From the NCBI GenBank assembly GCA_034401795.1, contig CM067372.1, positions 13,154,940-13,218,939 on the forward strand: a stretch of DNA of 64,000 nt. The letters run 5' to 3'. Under the pieces are notes generated by a model. The model made no database searches and had not been told where the DNA came from. It was given only the letters and a program-made list of their open reading frames with translations. The stretch is from Chaetoderma sp. LZ-2023a (lineage: Eukaryota > Mollusca > Caudofoveata > Chaetodermatida > Chaetodermatidae). Positions 1 through 11,205 of this stretch are shown in pieces. A program made the position numbers and the translations under genes. Position 1 is the stretch's first letter, and every line of letters starts with the position of its first letter.

Positions 1-3000
1 AAATACGCTCATAAGAACAGACATATACATCACTCTTCACATAAATACGCTCATAAGAACAGACACATACACCACTCTTCACATAAATAGCAGCTAAATA
101 CGCTCATAAGAACAGACACATACACTACCCTTCACATAAATACACTCATAAGAACAGACACATGCAACACTCTTCACATAAATACACTCATAAGAACAGA
201 CATATACATCACTCTTAACATAAATACGCTCATAAGAACAGACATATACACCACCTTTCACATAAATACACTCATAAGAACAGACATATACACGACTCTT
301 CACATAAATAGCAGCTAAATACGCTCATAAGAACAGACATATACACCACTCTTCACATAAATATGCTCATAAGAACAGACATATGCACCACTCTTCACAT
401 AAATACACTCATAAGAACAGACATATGCACCACTCTTCACATAAATACACTCATAAGAACAGACATATACACCACTCTTCACATAAATAGCAGCTAAATA
501 TGCTCATAAGAACAGACATATACACCACTCTTCACATAAATACACTCATAAGAACAGACATATGCACCACTCTTCACATAAATAGCAGCTAAATATGCTC
601 ATAAGAACAGACATATACACCACTCTTCACATAAATAGCAGCTAAATATGCTCATAAGAACAGACATATACACTACTCTTCACATAAATACACTCATAAG
701 AACAGACACATACACCACTCTTCACATAAATACACTCATAAGAACAGACATATACATCACTCTTAACATAAATATGCTCATAAGAACAGACATATACACG
801 ACTCTTCACATAAATAGCAGCTAAATACGCTCATAAGAACAGACATATACACCACTCTTCACATAAATACGCTCATAAGAACAGACATATGCACCAATCT
901 TCACATAAATACACTCATAAGAACAGACATATACACTACTCTTCACATAAATAGCAGCTAAATATGCTCATAAGAACAGACATATACACCACTCTTCACA
1001 TAAATACACTCATAAGAACAGACATATACACTACTCTTCACATAAATAGCAGCTAAATATGCTCATAAGAACAGACATATACACCACTCTTCACATAAAT
1101 ACGCTCATAAGAACAGACATATGCACCAATCTTCACATAAATACGCTCATAAGAACAGACATATACACCACTCTTCACATAAATAGCAGCTAAATATGCT
1201 CATAAGAACAGACATATACACCACTCTTCACATAAATAGCAGCTAAATACGCTCATAGGAACAGACATATACACCACTCTTCACATAAATAGCAGCTAAA
1301 TATGCTCATAAGAACAGACACATGCACCACTCTTCACATAAATAGCAGCTAAATACGCTCATAGGAACAGACATATACACCAATCTTCACATAAATACGC
1401 TCATAAGAACAGACATATACACCACTCTTCACATAAATACGCTCATAAGAACAGACATATGCACCAATCTTCACATAAATACACTCATAAGAACAGACAT
1501 ATACACCACTCTTAACATAAATAGCAGCTAAATATGCTCATAAGAACAGACATATACACCACTCTTCACATAAATAGCAGCTAAATATGCTCATAAGAAC
1601 AGACATATACACCACTCTTCACATAAATAGCAGCTAAATATGCTCATAAGAACAGACATATACACCACTCTTCACATAAATAGCAGCTAAATACGCTCAT
1701 AGGAACACACATATACACTACTCTTCACATAAATACACTCATAAGAACAGACATATACACCACTCTTCACATAAATAGCAGCTAAATACGCTCATAAGAA
1801 CAGACATATACACCACTCTTCACATAAATAGCAGCTAAATATGCTCATAAAACAGACATATACACCACTCTTCACATAAATAGCAGCTAAATACGCTCAT
1901 AAGAACAGACATATACACCACTCTTCACATAAATACACTCATAAGAACAGACATATGCATCACTCTTCACATAAATACACTCATAAGAACAGACATATAC
2001 ACTACTCTTCACATAAATAGCAGCTAAATACGCTCATAAGAACAGACATATACACCACTCTTCACATAAATACGCTCATAAGAACAGACACATACACCAC
2101 CTTTCACATAAATACACTCATAAGAACAGACACATACACCACCTTTCACATAAATACGCTCATAAGAACAGACATATACACCACTCTTCACATAAATAGC
2201 AGCTAAATACGCTCATAAGAACAGACATATACACCACTCTTCACATAAATACGCTCATAAGAACAGACACATACACCACTCTTCACATAAATAGCAGCTA
2301 AATATGCTCATAAGAACAGACACATACATCACTCTTCACATAAATACACTCATAAGAACAGACATATACACCACTTCACATAAATAGCAGCTAAATATGC
2401 TCATAAGAACAGACATATACACCACTCTTCACATAAATACGCTCATAAGAACAGACACATACACCACTCTTCACATAAATAGCAGCTAAATATGCTCATA
2501 AGAACAGACATATACACCACTCTTCACATAAATAGCAGCTAAATACGCTCATAAGAACAGACACATGCACCACTCTTCACATAAATACACTCATAAGAAC
2601 AGACATATACATCACTCTTAACATAAATACGCTCATAAGAACAGACATATACACCAATCTTCACATAAATAGCAGCTAAATACGCTCATAAGAACAGACA
2701 CATGCAGCACTCTTCACATAAATACGCTCATAAGAACAGACATATACATCACTCTTCACATAAATACACTCATAAGAACAGACATATACATCACTCTTAA
2801 CATAAATACGCTCATAAGAACAGACATATACACCACTCTTCACATAAATAGCAGCTAAATACGCTCATAAGAACAGACACATGCACCACTCTTCACATAA
2901 ATACACTCATAAGAACAGACATATACACCACTCTTCACATAAATACACTCATAAGAACAGACATATACACTACTCTTCACATAAATAGCAGCTAAATATG

Positions 3001-4166
3001 CTCATAAGAACAGACACATGCACCACTCTTCACATAAATACACTCATAAGAACAGACATATACATCACTCTTAACATAAATACGCTCATAAGAACAGACA
3101 TATACACCACTCTTCACATAAATACGCTCATAAGAACAGACATATACACCACTCTTCACATAAAAAGCAGCTAAATACGCTCATAAGAACAGACATATAC
3201 ACCACTCTTCACATAAATATGCTCATAAGAACAGACACATGCACCACTCTTCACATAAAAAGCAGCTAAATATGCTCATAAGAACAGACACATGCACCAC
3301 TCTTCACATAAATACACTCATAAGAACAGACATATACACCAATCTTCACATAAATACACTCATAAGAACAGACATATACACCACTCTTCACATAAATATG
3401 CTCATAAGAACAGACATATACACCACTCTTCACATAAATACACTCATAAGAACAGACATATACACCACTCTTCACATAAATACGCTCATAAGAACAGACA
3501 TATACACCACTCTTCACATAAATACGCTCATAAGAACAGACATATACACCACTCTTCACATAAATACGCTCATAAGAACAGACCTATACACCACTCTTCA
3601 CATAAATACGCTCATAAGAACAGACATATACACCACTCTTCACATAAATACGCTCATAAGAACAGACATATACACCACTCTTCACATAAATACGCTCATA
3701 AGAACAGACATATACACCACTCTTCACATAAATACGCTCATAAGAACAGACATATACATCACTCTTCACATAAATACGCTCATAAGAACAGACATATACA
3801 CCAATCTTCACATAAATACACTCATAAGAACAGACATATACACCACTCTTCACATAAATAGCAGCTAAATACGCTCATAAGAACAGACATATACACCACT
3901 CTTCACATAAATAGCAGCTAAATACACTCATAAGAACAGACATATACACTACTCTTCACATAAATAGCAGCTAAATACGCTCATAAGAACAGACATATAC
4001 ACCACTCTTCACATAAATACGCTCATAAGAACAGACATATACACCAATCTTCACATAAATACACTCATAAGAACAGACATATACATCACTCTTCACATAA
4101 ATACACTCATAAGAACAGACATATACACCACTCTTCACATAAATAGCAGCTAAATACGCTCATAAC
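1..4166. repeat. Satellite array, 42-bp and 53-bp units
   Basis: About 90 tandem units fill the left edge and continue beyond it. The basic unit is 42 bp and carries CTCATAAGAACAGACATATA followed by a short ACCACTCTTCACATAAA part. About half of the units carry an extra 11-bp AAATAGCAGCT, giving 53 bp. Because 42 is a multiple of three, runs of the short unit stay open in several frames and give a 14-residue periodic peptide; this is not coding evidence. It lies downstream of DNAAF5 exon 11, probably in the last intron or beyond the gene. Confidence 0.97.
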
Positions 4167-5154
4167 AGGAATTAAACAACATTAATCTACCAAGTTTCAT
4201 CTTCCTTAGAAATATATAAAATTAACATAGTCATTGAATAAGAGATAATTTGCTTATGACGTTTATAACTCAGTACCACATTGCATAACTTATTGTTGCT
4301 GGTTCTACTTGAGATTTGAAACTTGTCACGAATGGTAGGACAATTATCCGGCAGCCATATGTGATTCCATCAATGTTGGTGGGTTTCTTTCACAGACTCA
4401 ACTCTAATAGACCTATAAAACCTTTCAAATAATCCAGTCAACATCCAGAAGACATTTTCTAGATGACATCCACATTGGATTCGAGATCATTACCAATACA
4501 TGGGTTTTTTCCACAGATCCACGGCATGGCTGTGGTCATATTGGATTTTGGATCGTGCCAATATTCGACAGGTTTCTTCCACACTCCACACGCCTAGTCC
4601 AATGAATCTCTGAAAGTTTCAAACCAATCTGGTATCATATGGAAACGACTCTGCCGCCTGCCTGCTGTCATCACATAATACTGATTTCTTTGGCGGGGTA
4701 TAAAAAATTTCTTTTTAAGTCTGAACATGAGAAAATTAAGCTGTTGAATATTTTAAAAACTACTTTGAATGGAAGCTTAAATTAGTTTTAGTTTATATTC
4801 AGCAGCATATTTGCTAGGTTGTAAAGAATGTGTGACATCTTTTGTGATTATGTGAAATCGTTAATTTCATTTATTATTTGATAAATCACCACTGACATTA
4901 ACCCTTCCATGCTGAAGCCGGCCAAAACCGGCCTCTGCAGTGGCCTTGCGGAATGTCCATTTGCAGACCAAGAGATTATTCTTGAAAATTTACCATTGGA
5001 ATTACAGGCTCAATAACCGCGAGCCAGTTGTTTTTGCTAAATTTTCATAAATAGTTTATTCTGGCCTGCATATGTACATTCAATAAGTAAATATTTTAAT
5101 ATTCTTGACCAAATGTAGGCATTAAAGTGTTAAATGAATTATCATTCAGAATGG
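4167..5154. other. Non-coding spacer with two dispersed-repeat pieces
   Basis: No supported exon was found, and the expected terminal DNAAF5 exon is not recognisable on the minus strand here. The stretch holds a degenerate foldback element (about 4738-4811, with the TGTTGAATATTTTAAAA motif) and a short dispersed repeat (about 4905-5095, with GTCCATTTGCAGACCAAGAG) that recurs near 19850 and, diverged, near 25420. Confidence 0.6.
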
Positions 5155-7500
5155 AGCCTGTCTGTCTGTCCATCTCACCTAGGATTAAATCTTGTATATA
5201 ATCTTTCATCCTGTCTGTCCGTCTCACCTAGGATTGAATCGTGTATATAATCTTTCATCCTGTCTGTCCGTCTCACCTAGGATTGAATCTTGTATATAAT
5301 CTTCATCCTGTCTGTCCGTCTCACCTAGGATTGAATCTTGTATATAATCTTTCATCCTGTCTGTCCGTCTCACCTAGGATTGAATCTTGTATATAATCTT
5401 TCATCCTGTCTGTCCGTCTCACCTAGGATTGAATCTTGTATATAATCTTTCATCCTGTCTGTCCGTCTCACCTAGGATTGAATCTTGTATATAATCTTTC
5501 ATCCTGTCTGTCCGTCTCACCTAGGATTGAATCTTGTATATAATCTTTCATCCTGTCTGTCCGTCTCACCTAGGATTGAATCTTGTATATAATCTTTCAT
5601 CCTGTCTGTCCGTCTCACCTAGGATTGAATCTTGTATATAATCTTTCATCCTGTCTGTCCGTCTCACCTAGGATTGAATCTTGTATATAATCTTTCATCC
5701 TGTCTGTCCGTCTCACCTAGGATTGAATCTTGTATATAATCTTTCATCCTGTCTGTCTATCTCACCTAGGATTGAATCTTGTATATAATCTTTCATCCTG
5801 TCTGTCCGTCTCACCTAGGATTGAATCTTGTATATAATCTTTCATCCTGTCTGTCCGTCTCACCTAGGATTGAATCTTGTATATAATCTTTCATCCTGTC
5901 TGTCCGTCTCACCTAGGATTGAATCTTGTATATAATCTTTCATCCTGTCTGTCCGTCTCACCTAGGATTGAATCTTGTATATAATCTTTCATCCTGTCTG
6001 TCCGTCTCACCTAGGATTGAATCATGTATATAATCTTTCATCCTGTCTGTCCGTCTCACCTAGGATTGAATCTTGTATATAATCTTTCATCCTGTCTGTC
6101 CGTCTCACCTAGGATTGAATCTTGTATATAATCTTTCATCCTGTCTGTCCGTCTCACCTAGGATTGAATCTTGTATATAATCTTTCATCCTGCCTGTCCG
6201 TCTCACCTAGGATTGAATCTTGTATATAATCTTTCATCCTGTCTGTCCGTCTCACCTAGGATTGAATCTTGTATATAATCTTTCATCCTGTCTGTCCGTC
6301 TCACCTAGGATTGAATCTTGTATATAATCTTTCATCCTGTCTGTCCGTCTCACCTAGGATTGAATCTTGTATATAATCTTTCATCCTGTCTGTCCGTCTC
6401 ACCTAGGATTGCATCTTGTATATAATCTTTCATACTGTCTGTCCGTCTCACCTAGGATTGCATCTTGTATATAATCTTTCATCCTGTCTGTCCGTCTCAC
6501 CTAGGATTGAATCTTGTATATAATCTTTCATACTGTCTGTCCGTCTCACCTAGGATTGAATCTTGTATATAATCTTTCATCCTGTCTGTCCGTCTCACCT
6601 AGGATTGAATCTTGTATATAATCTTTCATCCTGTATGTCCGTCTCACCTAGGATTGAATCTTGTATATAATCTTTCATCCTGTCTGTCCGTCTCACCTAG
6701 GATTGAATCTTGTATATAATCTTTCATCCTGTCTGTCCGTCTCACCTAGGATTGAATCTTGTATATAATCTTTCATCCTGTCTGTCCGTCTCACCTAGGA
6801 TTGAATCTTGTATATAATCTTTCATCCTGTCTGTCCGTCTCACCTAGGATTGAATCTTGTATATAATCTTTCATCCTGTCTGTCCGTCTCACCTAGGATT
6901 GAATCTTGTATATAATCTTTCATCCTGTCTGTCCGTCTCACCGAGGATTGAATCTTGTATACAATCTTTCATCCTGTCTGTCCGTCTCACCTAGGATTGA
7001 ATCTTGTATATAATCTTTCATCCTGTCTGTCCGTCTCACCTAGGATTGAATCTTGTATATAATCTTTCATCCTGTCTGTCCGTCTCACCTAGGATTGAAT
7101 CTTGTATATAATCTTTCATCCTGTCTGTCCGTCTCACCTAGGATTGAATCTTGTATATAATCTTTCATCCTGTCTGTCCGTCTCACCTAGGATTGAATCT
7201 TGTATATAATCTTTCATCCTGTCTGTCCGTCTCACCGAGGATTGAATCTTGTATACAATCTTTCATCCTGTCTGTCCGTCTCACCTAGGATTGAATCTTG
7301 TATACAATCTTTCATCCTGTCTGTCCGTCTCACCTAGGATTGAATCTTGTATATAATCTTTCATCCTGTCTGTCTGTCCATCTGTCTGTCCGTGTCACCT
7401 AGGATTGCATCTTGTATATAATCTTTCATCCTGTCTGTCCATGTCACCTAGGATTGCATCTTGTATATAATCTTTCATCCTGTCTGTCTGTCCATCTCAC
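5155..7500. repeat. 49-bp minisatellite built from the DNAAF5 exon 11 splice donor
   Basis: About 47 highly uniform 49-bp units. Read on the minus strand, each contains ATACAAGATTCAATCCTAG followed by GTGAGACGGACAGACAGG. The first part is the last 19 nt of DNAAF5 exon 11 and the second is the start of its intron, so every unit carries an intact 5' splice site. Units next to the exon (7360-7500) are irregular, with extra GTCT steps, while the middle is nearly identical, as expected for expansion by unequal exchange or slippage. A few units have the variants GCATCTTG, CACCGAGG or TATACAATC. The unit length is not a multiple of three, so it does not extend the coding frame. Confidence 0.95.
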
Positions 7501-7681
7501 CTAGGATTGAATCTTGTATCCGAGAATCTGAATCATCCAAATGCACCAGCAGACCTTTATATATTGCCTCCAGATGAGCACGATACAGATCAGCATCATA
7601 TTTCTCCTCAAAACAACAGAAATATGCCAGGAATGTGTTGGACACAACCGTTCTGATCTCATCACTACTGTCATCCAATCT
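7501..7681 (-). CDS. DNAAF5: DNAAF5 exon 11 (internal)
   Basis: Encodes about 60 residues with RLDDSSDEIR at the start and the family-typical GLLVHLDDSDSRIQDSIL at the end, the penultimate HEAT repeats. The acceptor is CCCCAG, at 7682-7683. The donor is CCTAG|GTGAGA, with its GT at 7499-7500. The exon begins in phase 0 and ends with one extra base, so a further exon must follow to the left. The donor and the 19 exonic bases before it are the seed of the 49-bp minisatellite that starts immediately downstream. Confidence 0.92.
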
Positions 7682-7736
7682 CTGGGGAAGAGAAATATTC
7701 AGTATCTTTATAAACAACAAGAATAAGAGCCTAAAT

Positions 7737-7888
7737 GAGATTCCAACACCCGACGCATAAAATTAATGAGATTCCAACACCCGACACATAAAATTAATGA
7801 GATTCCAACACCCGACACATAAAATTAATGAGATTCCAACACCCGACACATAAAATTAATGAGATTCCAACACCCGACCCATAAAATT
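7737..7888. repeat. 31-bp minisatellite, five units
   Basis: Five tandem 31-bp units starting GAGATTCCAACACCCGAC lie in DNAAF5 intron 10, about 55 bp upstream of exon 11. They differ only by single bases (GACGC, GACAC, GACCC). Confidence 0.95.
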
Positions 7889-8109
7889 ATCAACAGTGAT
7901 AAACAGTCCTCAAATTGCAGTCTGTCATCCCAAACTATTTTTCTTCTGACAAATAATGGCTATTGGACATTATGAACATTACTACTGACAAGAAGAGAAA
8001 TGTAGCAACTATTTAATAGACAGCCTTAATGAATCTTAATGGATTTTAATAGCTATTTATCAATTTTAAAGTATTCTATTTGGTACTCTGACTTTCTAGT
8101 CATGATTAC

Positions 8110-8277
8110 CTTTAGCAGTTCTGGATACATGTTGTGGAGTTTATCTTGATTCAGACTAGTTCCCAGGAGGTCAAATACTCGGGTCAAAACACGACAACTA
8201 ATGAGACGTGTTGTTTTATTATCATCGTCCATCAGACTGGTCACTTGTGTCAACAGTTCTTCACTCATACCACTGGC
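8110..8277 (-). CDS. DNAAF5: DNAAF5 exon 10
   Basis: A 168-bp exon, phase 0 to 0, encoding ASGMSEELLTQVTSLMDDD, then TTRLISCRVL and ending NMYPELLK. The TRLISC and YPELLK blocks are typical of the DNAAF5 C-terminal HEAT repeats. Acceptor ATTACAG is at 8278-8279; donor AAAG|GTAATC has its GT at 8108-8109. A methionine lies inside the exon but the frame continues upstream to exon 9. Confidence 0.92.
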
Positions 8278-8413
8278 CTGTAATGTGAATATATGTTATT
8301 GTGAAAACACAGGTATATATTGGAGTCACTTTGCCAATCTTTACTTTTATGCACTCATCCATCCATCCATCCATGATTCTGTCCAACCTGTTGTTTCCAA
8401 CACTCGCAGTGCA

Positions 8414-8416
<3 letters not shown>

Positions 8417-8444
<28 letters not shown>
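8417..8444. repeat. (CA)14 microsatellite
   Basis: An uninterrupted CA dinucleotide run in DNAAF5 intron 9, followed by a GCATGCATGCACACACACA stretch. A second CA-rich patch lies at about 8681-8708. Confidence 0.97.
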
Positions 8445-8448
<4 letters not shown>

Positions 8449-8801
8449 ATGCATGCACACACACATAATCATGGTCAACCATCCTACATGGAGACATGTT
8501 AGGCACAGCTTGGACAAAAATAATCTATGATGTTGAGTGAATCATAAAATGTAAATGTAGGTCATGCTGACCTACTTTTGGTACATGACACACCTTTAAG
8601 CCATGACGCATCAATACACCAATTTCGATGACTATATGTGCAAAACTCTTGAAAATAGTCCGAACATAAAAATCTGGCACGGACACACACCCACCCACAC
8701 ACACATATACACTGGACAAAGCGATTACTAATTAATTAGTCTAATGTATGCTAACAGGATATTCATTGAGATTTAGCATCTATATTATAGTTATAGATTA
8801 C

Positions 8802-9100
8802 CATGTCCTTAGTGAGTACTCCGCTCTGTAACAGGGCCCACAGACATGATATACTTGTTGTTCGTATTGCACCCGCTGTTCTCCCAGCTTTCCAAACACA
8901 GTTAGGCAGAACCATGTCCTTCACCACAGAGGCTGCATAACCACTGAAACACCGCTGTGAGTCCAGGGTTCTTGTCGCCGACATCAACAATTTAGACAAC
9001 AGGGAAAAGAATTTGAGTCGAAGCTCCGCATCTTTCTCGGGCTTGAGATTTGGGAGAAATATAGGTATGATCAGATCCAGGTGTTCACCCACTACAGGAC
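8802..9100 (-). CDS. DNAAF5: DNAAF5 exon 9
   Basis: A 299-bp exon encoding about 100 residues. It has the HEAT helix pair around DAELRLKFFSLLSKLL, followed by TRTLDSQRCFSGYAASVVKD and the conserved AGRTAGAIRTTSISCLWALL, the best-conserved DNAAF5 segment in the window. Acceptor TTTTCAG has its AG at 9101-9102; donor GACATG|GTAATC has its GT at 8800-8801. It completes the Gly codon begun in exon 8 (GCAG|GTCC). Confidence 0.93.
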
Positions 9101-9410
9101 CTGAAAATACAACGGGATACAATTTGATGAGGCGTTGAAATGTAAATATGATACAAGCACTACATGGTCGACTGTTTAGAAATGACTTATATCCTTCATT
9201 TCACTGAATCATCAGCTTAACCCTTTAATCACCAACAAGCCAACCAAATGCTGTCTGCAGTTTTCCTTTAAAGAAAGACAGCCAGGCACGCAAAGGACAT
9301 CATAACACTTCTGGATACAAATTATTACTGATTAATGTCTGATGCTGGTGAGCCTGATGAAATAAAATGCACTGTCACAACGTCATTCTTAACAAGCCTA
9401 GATACAAGAA

Positions 9411-9612
9411 TGAAGGAAATTTCAATTTCCCTTTTTCCGAGATCTAACAATACTTACCATTACATTACTCATTGATAAACAGCTATCATGATAGCTGGCT
9501 CTAGGAATCTAGATTTAGTAAGCTTTACTGGCTCCTGGAACCGGGCATCCAGCTCAACAAACGGGTACCCGTCTGCCAGAGACACTCATATCGTTTGCAT
9601 AGCTACCAAACA
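9411..9612 (+). repeat. Copy A left inverted terminal repeat
   Basis: Matches the reverse complement of the right end (about 16030-16212): AATACTTACCATTACATTAC, GATAGCTGGCTCTAGGAATC and the ACGGGTACCCGT region. The outer ~40 bp (GGAAATTTCAATTTCCC) is specific to the left end, the usual DIRS asymmetry. Confidence 0.88.
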
Positions 9613-9660
9613 AGAGAATACCCATGACTTGCCTCCGTGGGGCTGGGAGGCAGGGTCCAT

Positions 9661-9762
9661 AATGTAATGGTAAGCATTGTTACTGAGAAAGGGAAATTAA
9701 AATTTTTTTTTCTTTCTCCGATCAATACTTACCATTACATTACTCATTGATAACACCAGATT
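9661..9762. repeat. Copy A internal complementary region
   Basis: Contains the reverse complement of the left-end sequence (AATGTAATGGTAAGCATTGT) joined through a T-rich patch to the reverse complement of the right-end sequence (TCTCCGATCAATACTTACC). This is the layout of the DIRS internal complementary region, thought to template joining of the two ends into a circle. Confidence 0.8.
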
Positions 9763-10244
9763 TAGTCAGCAAGCTGGTGGGAAGGGGCAAGCCATACAAG
9801 GCCTCATTTGCCCCTGGAGAAAGAACTTAGACCTAAACTTGGCATACAGAGACCTAAAAGGACCGACTAGTTCTGGGACCGAATCACATTCGCATCATTG
9901 CTCCCCAACCTTTCTCCTAAAAAGGGGAGAGAACTCATGAACATGCATCTCGCCTGAAACACAAATGTGCGAAGAAGGTTAACAGCTCTTTACACATATA
10001 AGCCTGGGAATGAGCATGAGTATATAAGATGAATGATCATGATATAGAACCATAGTACAAAAAACTGTCAAACTTGAATTACCTCATGAATTATGGATTC
10101 CAGATGTGAAGCCATCAACCAACATACTTTCGACCAGATGTGTCCCATACAGTTGAATTCCTCTCACTTGACCATGTCTGTTCTTACTACTTTTGCTTTT
10201 CAAAGTTATAAAAAGAGAGATGAATAGTGTGGGCAATAGACTCT

Positions 10245-11205
10245 CGTTTCAAAACAGCTAAAGCGAGTGGATTGGCGGAGTCTGACATTTTGTAATCCAT
10301 GAAAGAGGACTCAGTGCCATTGTGCAACGGCCATGATGTCCTCTAATGGGACACCATTGAATAGGGCGGTCGAGGGGGCTATTCCCCTAACATCGTGAGC
10401 CCTAGCACATTGCACCTGGTGCCCAGTCGCAATCTCGTGGCTAGTCTGAATGCATTCGACCACCCAACGAGAGATAGTATCCATGGAATGCGGCGCCATA
10501 TGGCTTCTTATGGCAGATCCACAGATATCTATCATTTGACCGTAGCGAGTCTGTCCGTTTTTTGTACTTGGTCAAAGCACGGACAGGACTCCAGGCACTG
10601 GCATCATGATCAAACCTTGTTAGTTTCGGTATAATGATCGGTTTGCCGGGATATTTCAAAGATTGATTCTTTGACATAAACACTGCTCTTGGCAGCAATC
10701 GCAGACCCTCTCCGGAGACAATAAATCGGTCCCTCTCTGGTGAAAGTGCATGGATCTCACTGCGCCTTCTTGCTGAGGAACATGCCAATAGAAAGACCGC
10801 ATTAAGAGTCAGATGCTTTAGACTAGCCGAACCCAAAGGTTCGAAAGGGTGCTTGGCCAGTACATTAAGCACCAAAGATAGAATCCAGGCTAGAATGACT
10901 ACCGGTTGTCATTCCCTTCACCATCACATTCAACTGGGCCACCTCTGGACTATCCCTGTTGGCTAAACAAGGGATAACTGATGCCAAGGCTGACTTGTAT
11001 CCAGCAATTGTGACAGGAGCTAGTCCTGTAAAGTACAGCTCACAGAGAAAGTCTGATCAATACCCTTTCCATCACACAACTCTGCAAAGGTTGACCTCGC
11101 AGCTACGATGAAACTCGCAGCCTGTTGAGAAAAGCCTTCCGACGTAGAACATTGTTTGATAACATCCACGCAGTCAATTTGAACATTTCGGGCCGCTCGT
11201 GTAAG
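10245..11205 (-). pseudogene. Copy A tyrosine recombinase remnant
   Basis: Reading in shifted frames recovers the recombinase core: NVLAKHPFEPLGSASLKHL, then ARRRSEIHALS (first catalytic Arg), then CARAHDVRGIAPS (His-x-x-Arg). A 2-bp loss just after AVAQWH (near 10320) puts the frame into a stop before the catalytic-tyrosine segment. An indel around 10490 and loss of the SNLRPRQP segment near 10900 add further breaks. In intact DIRS elements this enzyme inserts the circular cDNA. Inactive here. Confidence 0.85.

Noticed and set aside
3239..3868. Long open frames on both strands in the left satellite (repeating 14-residue peptides)
   Set aside because: The 42-bp unit is a multiple of three and stop-poor in several frames, so openness is a by-product of the repeat; frames close wherever the 11-bp insert occurs.
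4167..5154. Possible terminal exon of DNAAF5
   Set aside because: No minus-strand stretch resembles the last ~60 residues of the family with an acceptor in phase 1; left as outside the window.
5155..7500. CRISPR-like array appearance of regularly spaced repeats
   Set aside because: Units are contiguous with no variable spacers, the locus is a eukaryotic intron, and the unit is copied from an exon-intron junction.
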